Assembly (NCBI GenBank): GCA_002343455.1
Contig: DDSR01000405.1
Location: forward strand, 1-25,821
Source of the DNA: Deltaproteobacteria bacterium UBA2385
GTDB taxonomy: Bacteria > Myxococcota_A > UBA796 > UBA2385
DNA length: 25,821 nucleotides
Reading direction: 5' to 3'
Shown here: positions 1 to 8,322 of the stretch, one piece after another
Layout: each line of letters starts with the position of its first letter
Numbering within the stretch: position 1 is the stretch's first letter
Program-made: the position numbers and the translations under genes
The notes under the pieces: generated by a model
What the model saw: the letters and a program-made list of their open reading frames with translations, nothing else
What the model was told of the DNA's origin: nothing
The model's database searches: none

Positions 1-88
1 GGGCAGGGGCCTCGGCGGCGGGGGTGGGGGCAGCCTTCTTGCCACCGCAGGCGAGGGCGAGGGCGATTCCGAAGAGGAAGGTGGACAT
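1..88 (-). CDS. Partial lipoprotein gene (N-terminus only)
   Basis: An ATG at 86-88 opens a minus-strand frame that runs off the left edge. The 29 visible residues form a short hydrophobic signal peptide ending in a lipobox (LALAC, Cys at residue 14), then a Lys-Lys and an Ala/Pro/Glu-rich linker. This predicts an exported, lipid-anchored envelope protein whose functional domain lies outside the window. A GGAG ribosome binding site sits 8 to 11 nt upstream. It lies 50 bp downstream of the UPF0104-type gene on the same strand, so it may be the last gene of that transcript. Function cannot be assigned from the visible part. Confidence 0.6.
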   Translation of the reverse strand, partial: MSTFLFGIALALACGGKKAAPTPAAEAPA

Positions 89-138
89 CGGGTCTCCACG
101 AGGTGGGGGGAGCGCGGCCCGTGGCCGGTGCAAGAGCC

Positions 139-1242
139 TTAATCGATTGGACTCCCCCTGGTCGACGGTTGTTCCATGGACCCGCTGTGCGCCGGCCGGC
201 GCAGCAGCCAGGTGAGGGCCAGCGCGCCCAGCAGCATCACCAGCAGGTGATGGACCCGGACGAGCAGGGCGACGGCGCTGGCGTCGGCCAGGGGCAGGCC
301 GGCGCTGCTGACCAGCAGACCCAGGAACATCGCGTCCCAGCCGAGCTGGGAGCCGGGGAGGAGGAAGAGCACGACCGCCCCGGCGGTGCTGGTGGCGTAG
401 GTGAAGAGCAGCCCGGCGGGATCGGCGTGGGCGCCGAAGGCGGCGCTGGCCAGGACGATCCCGGTGACGACCGAGCCGTGGGAGGCCACCGACCAGCCGA
501 TCGCGGCCAGCCAGGCCTGGGGCCGGGAGCGCACCACCTCGGTGAGGTCCTCGGCGGTCCGATCGAAGGCCTCCAGCAGGCGCCGGGAGCGCGGGCCGGC
601 CCAGCCCTCGCGTCGCGCCAGCGGGTCCAGCAGCAGGTGGGCGAGGCGCTTCCAGGGCTCCGGGTTGGCCGTAAGCGCCGCCAGGACGGCCCCGCCGCAG
701 CCGATCAGGACGACCGCCCCCCCCACCAGGCGGCGGTACTCGGCCGGCACCGGGAGGTCGGCGATCGCCCAGACCAGGGCGGCCGTCACGGCGGCGGTGG
801 CCAGCCCAACCAGCCGCGCGGCGACGCCGCTGGCCAGGGCGTGGGCCAGGGGCAGGCGGTAGCGTCGGCTGGCCAGCCAGGCCGCCCCCAGCTCGCCGAC
901 GGGCCCGGGCAGCGCATAGTTCAGCAGCAGCCCGGCGCAGATGATCGCCATCAGCGCCCCGGGTGCGGCCTGCGTCCCCGGTGGCATCAGGGCCCGCCAG
1001 CGCAGGCCCATGAAGAAGAAGGCCATGGTCATGCTGAGCAGGGCCAGCAGCAGCAGCTCGGGCCGGGCGCGGGCCCAGAGCCCGGCGATGGCGCCTGCGC
1101 CTACCTGGGTCTGCGAGAGCGCCAGCAGGCCCAGGCCGATCGCCGCCAGAAACACGAGCACCGAGAGCAGGCCCCGGCGGAGCCCTCGCTGCGCGGTGGA
1201 GCTCTCGAAGGTGGTAGTCTGGGGAGGCCTCGGCTCAGCCAC
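139..1242 (-). CDS. LPG-synthase TM / UPF0104-type integral membrane protein
   Basis: The 367-residue product has about eight hydrophobic helices and the family-like segment LPGPVGELGAAWL near residues 110-122, as in the flippase-like transmembrane domain of lysylphosphatidylglycerol synthases (MprF N-terminal part, AglD/UPF0104 family). It lacks the cytoplasmic aminoacyl-transferase domain of MprF, so it is more likely a lipid or lipid-linked-glycan translocation or membrane-modifying protein than a complete LPG synthase. The start is GTG, and its first 8 nt overlap the 3' end of the response-regulator gene, which implies translational coupling to the kinase/regulator pair. The substrate is unknown. 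The family call is fairly firm; the role is inferred. Confidence 0.8.
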   Translation of the reverse strand: MAEPRPPQTTTFESSTAQRGLRRGLLSVLVFLAAIGLGLLALSQTQVGAGAIAGLWARARPELLLLALLSMTMAFFFMGLRWRALMPPGTQAAPGALMAIICAGLLLNYALPGPVGELGAAWLASRRYRLPLAHALASGVAARLVGLATAAVTAALVWAIADLPVPAEYRRLVGGAVVLIGCGGAVLAALTANPEPWKRLAHLLLDPLARREGWAGPRSRRLLEAFDRTAEDLTEVVRSRPQAWLAAIGWSVASHGSVVTGIVLASAAFGAHADPAGLLFTYATSTAGAVVLFLLPGSQLGWDAMFLGLLVSSAGLPLADASAVALLVRVHHLLVMLLGALALTWLLRRPAHSGSMEQPSTRGSPID

Positions 1243-2452
1243 GGTCGAGCAGGTCGTACTTGTTGAGCTTGTAGCGGAGCGTGTTTCGCTCGATGCCCAA
1301 CAGGCGGCTCATCGCCGGGCGGTCGCCATCGGTCTGGGCGATGGCCCTCTGCAGGAGCTGGCGCTCGATCTCCTCCAAGTGCTGCTGGAGGTTGAAGCCG
1401 TCGCTGAGCTGCGAGAGCTTGCCCTCGGCCTCGCCTGCGGGCCGGATCTCCATGTCGAAGGAGTCCGCGCCCAGCACGACCGCCCGCTCGGCGAGGTTGG
1501 CGACCTCGCGGATGTTGCCCGGCCAGGCGTGGCGCTGCAGGCGCTCCACCTGCGCGGGCAGGGGCTGAGGGGCGGCCTTGCCGAAGGCGGTCGAGTGCTT
1601 CGAGAGGAAGTGCGACAGCAGGGCCGGCAGGTCCTCCAGCCGATCGCGCAGGGGAGGGACGCGCACCAGCAGCACGGCGAGCCGGAAGTAGAGCTCGGGC
1701 GAGATCTCGCCCTTGGCCGCCTTCAGCTCGATGCCGGTCGAGGCCGTCGCGATCAGCCGGGGGGGCTGCCCCGCCTCGAGCTGCTCCAGGGCCCGCAGCA
1801 GGCCGGGCTGGCTCTCGGGGCTCCAGGAGTCGACATTGGGGACGAGCAGGGTCCCCGCCTCGTGCAGGGCCGAGGGCTCGAAGGGGACACCGGGGCGACC
1901 GACCAGCAGCGGGCGGTCGGCCTCCAGCCCGTTGGCGTGCAGCCAGTGGGCGAGGTGGCGGCGCCCGCTGCCGGGCTCGCCGATGATCAGCACCGTGCTG
2001 CGCACTCGGGCGATCGCCGCGGCTTCGGAGCGCATCCGTCGGGTGGGGGCGGCGCTGCCGACGATGCTCAGGGCGCCCTCGGGGTGAGGCCGGAGGGCGC
2101 GAACACGGTGGAGGATCTGCTCGGCGGTGACGGGCTTGGTGAGGAAGTCGCTGGCGCCCAGGCGCATGGCCTCGACCGCGACCTCGACCGAGCCGAAGGC
2201 GGTGAAGACCATCACATCGATGGGGCGCTCGGCGTTGCGGGCGGCGCGCACCACCTGCAGGCCGTCCACGGGCTCCATGCGCAGATCGGTCAGGACGAGG
2301 TCGAGGGTGCCGGCCGACATGAGCTGGATGGCGGTGACGCCGTCGTAGCAGGCCTGGACCGTGTGCCCCTCGCGCCGCAGCAGCGCGGCGATGGCCTCGG
2401 CGGCGGTGCGGTTGTCGTCGACCACCAGCACATTGAGTGGAGCTTTGCTCAT
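1235..2452 (-). CDS. NtrC-like response regulator with degenerate AAA+ domain
   Basis: A 405-residue regulator. Residues 1-118 form a receiver domain with acidic pair D12/D13, phosphoacceptor D56, T84 and K106. Residues about 125-340 align with the sigma-54-interaction AAA+ domain: LYFRL, PPLRDR and WPGNIREVANL are all present. Residues about 365-405 form a Fis-type helix-turn-helix (GIERNTLRYKLNKY). The P-loop reads GEPGSGRRH (158-166), with Arg for the catalytic Lys. The Walker B segment reads GTLLVPNVD (200-208) in place of GTLFLDEIG. The stretch carrying GAFTGA is missing. It therefore probably cannot hydrolyse ATP or open sigma-54 promoters, and may instead bind DNA as a phosphorylation-controlled regulator. 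Its ATG overlaps the kinase stop by 4 nt, so the kinase is its likely partner. Confidence 0.9.
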   Translation of the reverse strand: MSKAPLNVLVVDDNRTAAEAIAALLRREGHTVQACYDGVTAIQLMSAGTLDLVLTDLRMEPVDGLQVVRAARNAERPIDVMVFTAFGSVEVAVEAMRLGASDFLTKPVTAEQILHRVRALRPHPEGALSIVGSAAPTRRMRSEAAAIARVRSTVLIIGEPGSGRRHLAHWLHANGLEADRPLLVGRPGVPFEPSALHEAGTLLVPNVDSWSPESQPGLLRALEQLEAGQPPRLIATASTGIELKAAKGEISPELYFRLAVLLVRVPPLRDRLEDLPALLSHFLSKHSTAFGKAAPQPLPAQVERLQRHAWPGNIREVANLAERAVVLGADSFDMEIRPAGEAEGKLSQLSDGFNLQQHLEEIERQLLQRAIAQTDGDRPAMSRLLGIERNTLRYKLNKYDLLDRG

Positions 2453-3963
2453 CGTTCGGCTCCGGCGGTCGAGCGGCGCGGCAGGCCCGCGATGAAGCGC
2501 GCACCTCTCATCGGTGACTCCTCGCAGCGAATATAGCCCTGGTGGGCGTCGAAGACCTGGCGAACCAGGGCCAGGCCCAGGCCGATCCCTCCGGGCTTGG
2601 CGGTGACGTCGGGCTCGAAGATGCGCTCCCGCATGTCGGGAGGCACTCCGGGCCCGTCGTCGTCCACGACGATGGTGATCTGATCCCGCTCGGGGAGCAG
2701 GCTCACGACGATGGAGCCCGGTCGGCCCGGGACTGTCCCCGCGAACTCGATCGCGTTGAGCAGGAGGTTCTCCAGGGCCCGCCGGACCAGGGTGCCGTCG
2801 GCCAGCACGGGCAGGCGGGCTGGGGCGTGGACCCGCAGGCGGACCCCGCGGGCGGCGGCCCGAGGGTGGGCGATGGCGGCGGCGCGCTCCAGCACCTCGA
2901 CCAGGTCGGTCTGGACCGGGACCACCCGCAGCGGCCCGGACTGGCTGAGGAAGCGCTGGACCACGCCCTCCAGCGCCTGGATCTCGTCCTCGATCAGCGC
3001 GAGCTGGCCGTCGCGGGTGGCCTCGTCGGGCTCGGTTCGCGCCAGGGTCACCAGCAGGGAGAGGCTCTGCAGCGGGTTGCGGACCTCGTGGGCGACCATG
3101 CGCGAGAGCTGCTGCACGACCCGCATCCGGTCCCCGATCTCGTCCTCGCGGCTCTCGACCGAGCTGGCCAGGGCGTTCATGGCGTGGGCGAGCTGCTTCA
3201 TCTCCTCGGTCCCGCGGACCTCGACCCGCACATCGCGCTCGCCCGATGCGATCCGGCCGGCGGCGCGGGAGACCTGGGAGAGCGGGGCGAGCAGCCGCCG
3301 CATCCCTCCCAGCCCCAGCAGGCCGGCCGCCGAGGCGAAGCCGACGATGATCAGCAGGTCGCGACCCGGGCGGCGGGACTCCCTCAAGACCTGCTCGGAG
3401 TCGCCGACCACGACGATGCTCCCCAGGAGCTCTCCGCCCGAGCCGAGCAGGGGCGAGCAGATCGCCTGGCTGCGGCCCCGGCCCGGCTCGGTGAACATGG
3501 CGCGGGACTCGCCGAAGCTGCCGGTCTCCAGGTCGGGGGTGCAGGCCTGCACGGCAGGGTCGGCGATCAGGTCGCCGTAGACGGCCCCAGGTCGGGAGGG
3601 GACCGCCGAGACCAGCCGCAGCCGGCCATCCAGCACCAGGATGTGCTGTACGCCGGCCAGGGTGAGGATTCGCTGCAGGCTGGGCTCGACCAGGGAGCGG
3701 ATCGAGGAGATGCGCTCCGGCTCGGGCGGGGGGCTGCGCGAGGTGGTGGGCCGGAGGGACGAGCCCTTGCCTTCGCCCACCAGCGAGACCACGCGGTCGG
3801 CGGCCAGCAGGCTCACCAGCTCCAGGCGGCTGGCCTGGTCGGCCAGGGCGAGGGCGTCTCGCTCTCGAAGGATGGGCAGCCAGGCCAGCGCCACGCCGAC
3901 GGCCGCGAGCACACCCGTTGCCACGCTGATGATCGTCAGCGTGTTCCCGCTGGCCGGCCTCAC
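2449..3963 (-). CDS. Membrane sensor histidine kinase
   Basis: A 504-residue kinase. TM1 spans about residues 9-31 and an extracytoplasmic sensor region about 32-200. TM2 spans about 203-220, followed by a HAMP-like linker to about 270. The HisKA motif VAHEVRNPLQ places the phosphorylated His at 292. The HATPase_c domain shows an N-box (ENLLLN, N399/N403), G1 DDGPG (436-440) and G2 GIGLGLA (459-465), so it looks catalytically complete. The start is GTG with an upstream GAGGGGCGA ribosome binding site; the gap to the small lipoprotein gene is 24 bp. Its stop overlaps the regulator ATG (ATGA). Position at the end of the tad operon suggests it senses an envelope or surface cue linked to the pilus. 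The ligand is unknown; the sensor region could be a small PAS/Cache-like fold, but I cannot confirm that. Confidence 0.93.
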   Translation of the reverse strand: MRPASGNTLTIISVATGVLAAVGVALAWLPILRERDALALADQASRLELVSLLAADRVVSLVGEGKGSSLRPTTSRSPPPEPERISSIRSLVEPSLQRILTLAGVQHILVLDGRLRLVSAVPSRPGAVYGDLIADPAVQACTPDLETGSFGESRAMFTEPGRGRSQAICSPLLGSGGELLGSIVVVGDSEQVLRESRRPGRDLLIIVGFASAAGLLGLGGMRRLLAPLSQVSRAAGRIASGERDVRVEVRGTEEMKQLAHAMNALASSVESREDEIGDRMRVVQQLSRMVAHEVRNPLQSLSLLVTLARTEPDEATRDGQLALIEDEIQALEGVVQRFLSQSGPLRVVPVQTDLVEVLERAAAIAHPRAAARGVRLRVHAPARLPVLADGTLVRRALENLLLNAIEFAGTVPGRPGSIVVSLLPERDQITIVVDDDGPGVPPDMRERIFEPDVTAKPGGIGLGLALVRQVFDAHQGYIRCEESPMRGARFIAGLPRRSTAGAER

Positions 3964-3987
3964 TCGCCCCTCGGCTCTACTCTGGGC

Positions 3988-4239
3988 TCATTCAACCGTG
4001 AAGGAGTCGACGGCCTCGATCTCTCCCGACTTCTCTTCGGTGGTCTGGTCCGTGACCATCTTGCGGACCAGGAGGCCCTCTTCACCGGTCAGGCTGTAGG
4101 CGGCGTTGGCCACGGTGGGGCGGCCGCGGTCGGCCTGCAGGGCCATGCTGGCCTCGAAGGCGCTGCCGTGGCTCTCCTGGAGGAGGCGGGGGTGGGCGCA
4201 GCCCGAGAGGGCCAGGGCGATCAGGATGAGAGGACGCAT
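3988..4239 (-). CDS. Small lipoprotein of the tad operon
   Basis: An 83-residue product with a short signal peptide and lipobox LALSGC (Cys14), then a soluble domain of about 70 residues rich in Glu, Ala and Thr and without other Cys. It is predicted to be a lipid-anchored periplasmic protein. Its ATG shares one base with the TadD-like stop (TGATG), so translation is coupled. Placement between tadD and the kinase suggests an accessory role in pilus assembly or signal input to the kinase, but I recognise no domain and assign no function. Confidence 0.75.
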   Translation of the reverse strand: MRPLILIALALSGCAHPRLLQESHGSAFEASMALQADRGRPTVANAAYSLTGEEGLLVRKMVTDQTTEEKSGEIEAVDSFTVE

Positions 4240-5033
4240 CAGGGTGCCTCCGTGGCGGGGTCGGTGGGAGAGGGTTCAGGGGTGGAGAGATGATCGTCGA
4301 GGCGCCGGATGCCCTCGATGGAGGGCTGGTGGCCGGGCCAGGTAGAGAGGACCGCAGCATACTCCTCGAAGGCGGCCTTGGACTTGCCGCCCATCTCCAG
4401 CCCGAGCGCGAGGTTGTAGCGGGCGTCGGGCTCGGGCATCCCGGCGCGGAAGACCCGCAGGGCCTCGTCGGCGCGGTTGTCGGCGACCAACGCGAAGCCC
4501 AGGTTGTTGCGGATCTGGCGGTCGGCGCCGTCGAGCTGCAGGGCCTGGCGGAGGGTCCCGACGGCCTCGGCGTGCTGCCCGGCGGTGAGCTGGGCGAAGC
4601 CGAGGTTGTTGAGGATCTGGGCGTCGTCGGGGTCGAGCTGGGCGGCCCGTTGGAGCGAGGCCAGGGCCGCCTCGACCTGCCGGGTGTCCAGCAGCAGCAC
4701 GCCGAGCTGGTCGTGGGCGCCGGCCAGGCGAGGATGCTTGCGGACCAGCTCGCGGAGGACGGACTCGGCGTCGTCCACCAGCCCGGCCTGGCGCAGGGCG
4801 CGGGCCTGGACCAGCCCGAGCTCGGGGCTGTGGATGCCCTCGGTGCGCAGCTGGGCGATCAGGGTCAGCGACTGGTCGGCGCTGCCGCCCCGGGCCAGGG
4901 CGTCGGCCAGGGCGATTCGAGAGTCGGTCTTGCCCTCTTCGGACTGCCAGCGGGGCGGATCATGCACGACCCCACGGCGCGAGGCGCCGCAGCCCAGCAG
5001 CAGTGCGAGCACGAGCGGCAGGAGGGCGATCAT
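4239..5033 (-). CDS. tadD: TadD-like TPR lipoprotein (pilotin/assembly factor)
   Basis: The 264-residue product has a very short signal peptide with lipobox LLLGC (Cys15). Four or more tetratricopeptide repeats follow between about residues 40 and 230, with typical helix pairs such as AHDQLGVLLLDTRQVEAAL and ILNNLGFAQLTAGQHAEAV. The tail is Pro/Glu/Thr-rich. TadD proteins are outer-membrane TPR lipoproteins that help secretin assembly in Tad systems. The ATG overlaps the tadC stop by 4 nt (ATGA). Order after tadA-B-C matches known tad loci, which supports the call beyond a generic TPR assignment. Confidence 0.85.
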   Translation of the reverse strand: MIALLPLVLALLLGCGASRRGVVHDPPRWQSEEGKTDSRIALADALARGGSADQSLTLIAQLRTEGIHSPELGLVQARALRQAGLVDDAESVLRELVRKHPRLAGAHDQLGVLLLDTRQVEAALASLQRAAQLDPDDAQILNNLGFAQLTAGQHAEAVGTLRQALQLDGADRQIRNNLGFALVADNRADEALRVFRAGMPEPDARYNLALGLEMGGKSKAAFEEYAAVLSTWPGHQPSIEGIRRLDDHLSTPEPSPTDPATEAP

Positions 5034-5986
5034 CCGCCGCTGCCCCCCATCGCGGGCAGCAGGATCCGGACGACGTTGATGATCGCCGGCCCGATCAGGA
5101 TGATGATCAAGCAGGGGAGGATGAAGAGGATCATCGCCACGGTCAGCTTGGGGGAGACCTTGGCGGCTTGCTCTTCGGCGGTCAGCATGCGCCGGACGCG
5201 CACCATCTCGGCGTGGACCCGCAGGGCCCGCGCGACCGAGGTGCCGAAACGCTCGGCCTGGGTCAGCACGTTGACCAGCGCGGCGATGTCGTCCAGACCG
5301 GTCCGCTGGTCGAGGTGCCGCAGCGCCTCGATGCGGGGCACGCCGGCGGCGACCTCGTGGTTGACCATCTGGAGCTCGCGGGCCAGCTCGGGGGCGGCGC
5401 TCTCCATCTCTTCGGCCACCCGCTTGAAGGCGGCGTCCAGGCCCAGTCCGGCCTCCACGCTGCTCACCAGCAGGTCGAGCGAGTCCGGGAAGGGCTTGAG
5501 CAGCTTCTTCTGGCGCTCTTCCACCCGGCCGTTGAGCAGGATGCCGGGCACGTAGTAGCCGAAGGCCGCGCCGGCCAGCACGGTGAAGAGGATGCTGACC
5601 AGCTTCTCGGGCTGGAAGAGCAGGGCCAGGATCATCGGAATCGACAGGGCCAGCAGCACCCGGGCGGCGCTGAACAGCTCCAGGTTGTTGGGGCTGCGGA
5701 AGCCCGCCTGGACCAGCTTGCGACGCAGCAGGCTGCGGTCCTCCTCGCCGGTCGGCGCCGCCAGCGAGCTCATCTGCGAGGCCACCTTCTGGACGTTCTC
5801 GCTCTCCAGGAAGGTCTCGTCGGTGGCCGCCCCGGTCATCTCCTGAATTCGGTCCGCGGCGGTCCGGTCGGTCTTCGACGCGTTGCGGAAGACGCTGAAG
5901 ACCAACAGCACGGTCCCGAAGACCAGGATGCCGACCAGGACGATCGCGGCGTCGGTCTGCGTGAGGCGGGCGAAGAGTTCAGTCAC
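5030..5986 (-). CDS. tadC: TadC inner-membrane platform protein
   Basis: A 318-residue type II secretion F-domain protein. TM1 spans about residues 14-33, a TM pair about 107-150, and a long hydrophobic C-terminal segment about 278-312. The F-domain core has the PFPDSLDLLVSSVEAGLGLD signature near residues 160-180. With TadB it forms the inner-membrane platform on which the TadA ATPase drives Flp pilus assembly. The start is GTG, 3 nt after the tadB stop. The length is typical of TadC. No key element appears lost. Confidence 0.94.
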   Translation of the reverse strand: MTELFARLTQTDAAIVLVGILVFGTVLLVFSVFRNASKTDRTAADRIQEMTGAATDETFLESENVQKVASQMSSLAAPTGEEDRSLLRRKLVQAGFRSPNNLELFSAARVLLALSIPMILALLFQPEKLVSILFTVLAGAAFGYYVPGILLNGRVEERQKKLLKPFPDSLDLLVSSVEAGLGLDAAFKRVAEEMESAAPELARELQMVNHEVAAGVPRIEALRHLDQRTGLDDIAALVNVLTQAERFGTSVARALRVHAEMVRVRRMLTAEEQAAKVSPKLTVAMILFILPCLIIILIGPAIINVVRILLPAMGGSGG

Positions 5987-5989
5987 GGT

Positions 5990-6937
5990 TCACAGCTCCA
6001 CCTGCGAGACCTTGCGCATCACGAAGATTCCCGTGAAGAACAGGCAGACCACGATTCCCAGGAAGATGTGGCCAAGGGGGTCTTCGAAGAGCGGATCGAG
6101 GTATTCCGGGTTCAGGGTCACGATGGCCCCGGTGACCAGGAAGGGCAGGCCGCCCAGGATGTAGGCCGAGAAGCGCGCCTCGGCCGTGAGCGCCTTCACC
6201 TTGCCTCGGAAGATGAAACGATCCCGGATCGTCTTGCTGATGTTCTGCAGGATCTCGATCATGTTGCCGCCCGTGTCCCGCTGCAGGAGCACGGAGCTGA
6301 CGAAGATCCGCAGGTCGAAGTTCCGAGGGTTGCGCTTGATCATGTTGTAGAGGCAGTCGCGCAGGTCCCGGCCGAGGTTGTGCTCTTCGTAGACGCGGCC
6401 GAACTCCATCGAGATCGGCATGGACATCTCTTCGGCGCACATCCGCATCGCGTCGTTGAGGCCGTGGCCGGCCCGCAGCGAGCGCCCCATCAGGTCCAGC
6501 GCGTCGGGGAGCTGCTGGCTGATCTTCTCGGCCCGCTCGTTGGCGCGGCTCATCACCAGGGCGAGGGGGATCGCGCCCGCGACCAGGCCCACCAGGGCCA
6601 GGAGGTTCTTGAAGATGAAGGCGGCCGTCACGAGCCCGAAGAGGGCGAAGGCGGCCATCCGCGCCAGCAGGCCGGACACGGTGTACTCGGCCGCCGACTG
6701 TTGGAGGTTCTCCTCCATCATCTTGCCCATCGAGCCGAGGGCGTTGGCGAGCTCGTCCTTGACTTGAAGGCGGAAGAGCGTGTTGCCGGGGTCGCCGGAG
6801 AGCTGCCCCAGTCGACGCTGCAGCTCGCGCTGCTGGGCTTCCTTGTTGGCCTGGATGCCCCAGTACACGAAGCTGAGCACGACGAAGGCGCCCACGAACA
6901 CGATCGAGGCGATCAGTACCTGGACGAGGGGGTTCAT
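5990..6937 (-). CDS. tadB: TadB inner-membrane platform protein
   Basis: A 315-residue T2SF-domain protein. TM1 lies at residues 5-27, a TM pair at about 93-135, and C-terminal TMs at about 245-310. The F-domain core includes QLPDALDLMGRSLRAGHGLN, near residues 155-175. TadB pairs with TadC as the platform for the Tad pilus and contacts the TadA ATPase. The ATG lies 2 nt after the tadA stop. An accessory coiled segment at about residues 30-85 is usual for TadB. Identification rests on fold, motif and operon order. Confidence 0.94.
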   Translation of the reverse strand: MNPLVQVLIASIVFVGAFVVLSFVYWGIQANKEAQQRELQRRLGQLSGDPGNTLFRLQVKDELANALGSMGKMMEENLQQSAAEYTVSGLLARMAAFALFGLVTAAFIFKNLLALVGLVAGAIPLALVMSRANERAEKISQQLPDALDLMGRSLRAGHGLNDAMRMCAEEMSMPISMEFGRVYEEHNLGRDLRDCLYNMIKRNPRNFDLRIFVSSVLLQRDTGGNMIEILQNISKTIRDRFIFRGKVKALTAEARFSAYILGGLPFLVTGAIVTLNPEYLDPLFEDPLGHIFLGIVVCLFFTGIFVMRKVSQVEL

Positions 6938-6939
6938 GG

Positions 6940-8280
6940 TCAGACGTCCAACTGGAAGCGGAACAGGTCGTTGGAGAGCCGGATGCCGTTCGAGGCCAGG
7001 CGGCCGGCGAACTTCGGTCGGACTCCGGTGGACATGAAGCGGCCCCGGACCTTGCCGTCGTCGTCCACGCCAGACTGCTTGAACTGGAAGATGTCCTGGG
7101 TGGTGACGACGTCGCCTTCCATGCCCTGGATCTCGGTGACGGCCAGCAGGCGCCGGGTGCCGTCGGAGAGCCGGTCGACCTGGATGATCAGGTCGAGGGC
7201 GCGGGCGATCATCTCGCGGATGTTCTTGTCGGCGAGGTTGGGCATGCCCATGCCGATCATGGTCTCGAAGCGGGCCACCGCGTCACGGGTGGTGTTGGCG
7301 TGGACCGTCGCCAGCGAGCCCTCGTGACCGGTGTTCATGGCGTTGAGCATGTCGATGGCTTCGACGCCGCGGATCTCACCGAGGATGATCCGGTCGGGCC
7401 GCATACGCAGGGCGTTCTTGACCAGGTCTCGGGCCGTGATCTCGCCCCGGCCCTCGAGGTTGGCCGGCCGCGTCTCCAGGCGCACGATGTGGGGCTGCTG
7501 GAGCTGGAGCTCGGCTGCGTCCTCGATCGTGATGATGCGCTCGCCGGGCGGGATGAAGGAGCTCATGACGTTGAGCAGGGTCGTCTTTCCAGAGCCCGTA
7601 CCGCCGGAGATGACGATGTTCAGCTTGGACTTCACGCAGCCCTTGACCACCTCGAGGATGGGCCGAGGCACGCTGCCGAAGGCGATCAGGTCGTCGGAGG
7701 TGATCGGCACCGTCCCGAAGCGGCGGATCGAGACCGTCGGGCCGTCCAGCGCCAGGGGAGGGATGATCGCGTTGAAGCGGCTGCCGTCGGCGAGCCGGGC
7801 GTCCACCATCGGGTTGGTCTCGTCCACGCGGCGACCGACCGCGCCGACGATCCGGTCGATGATCTGCATCAGGTGGGCGTCGTCCTGGAAGCGCACGTTG
7901 GTCTTCTGCAGGCGGCCCTTCTTCTCGATGTAGACCGTCTTCGGCCCGTTGATCAGGATGTCCGAGACCTCGGGATCACGCAGCAGCGGCTCCAGGGGCC
8001 CCAGTCCGAGGATGTCGTCGAGGATCTCGTCCACCAGCCGCTCGCGCTCGACGCGGTTGAGCGGGAGGGAGCGACTCTCGATCTGGTCGGAGAGGGTCTT
8101 GCGCAGGCGGGTCGAGAGCTCGTCCCGAGGGGTCTTGCTGACCTGCTCGAAGTCGAGCGCCTCGATCAGCTCGGTGTGCAGCTGCCGCTTGACCTGCTCG
8201 AACTCGGGGGACTCCCCGGTGGTCGGGCTGCGGTAGCGCTGCTGTGCTCCTCGGACACGATCGATGAGTCGAGACGACAT
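6940..8280 (-). CDS. tadA: TadA/CpaF pilus assembly ATPase
   Basis: A 446-residue cytoplasmic VirB11/PulE-type secretion ATPase. Residues about 1-200 form the N-terminal CpaF region, including LEPLLRDPEVSDILINGP. Walker A GGTGSGKT lies at 226-233, the Asp box IITIEDAAEL at 249-258, the Arg/Glu stretch near 266-275, Walker B IILGEIRG at 299-306, and the His box GHEGSLATVHANT at 318-330. All catalytic elements are intact. It powers assembly of Flp pilin through the TadB/TadC platform. An AGGGGAA ribosome binding site precedes the ATG, and 42 bp separate it from the tadZ stop, the longest gap inside the tadZ-to-tadD part of the operon. Confidence 0.97.
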   Translation of the reverse strand: MSSRLIDRVRGAQQRYRSPTTGESPEFEQVKRQLHTELIEALDFEQVSKTPRDELSTRLRKTLSDQIESRSLPLNRVERERLVDEILDDILGLGPLEPLLRDPEVSDILINGPKTVYIEKKGRLQKTNVRFQDDAHLMQIIDRIVGAVGRRVDETNPMVDARLADGSRFNAIIPPLALDGPTVSIRRFGTVPITSDDLIAFGSVPRPILEVVKGCVKSKLNIVISGGTGSGKTTLLNVMSSFIPPGERIITIEDAAELQLQQPHIVRLETRPANLEGRGEITARDLVKNALRMRPDRIILGEIRGVEAIDMLNAMNTGHEGSLATVHANTTRDAVARFETMIGMGMPNLADKNIREMIARALDLIIQVDRLSDGTRRLLAVTEIQGMEGDVVTTQDIFQFKQSGVDDDGKVRGRFMSTGVRPKFAGRLASNGIRLSNDLFRFQLDV

Positions 8281-8322
8281 TTCATTCCCCTGGCCACTGC
8301 CGATTCAGGTTGTGTGCCTTCG

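Noticed and set aside
139..1242. MprF-type lysylphosphatidylglycerol synthase
   Set aside because: Only the membrane domain is present; the aminoacyl-transferase domain that defines MprF is absent.
5003..7327. Plus-strand open frame of 774 codons
   Set aside because: It lies opposite tadC, tadB and the 3' part of tadA and has low-complexity composition and no recognisable domain.
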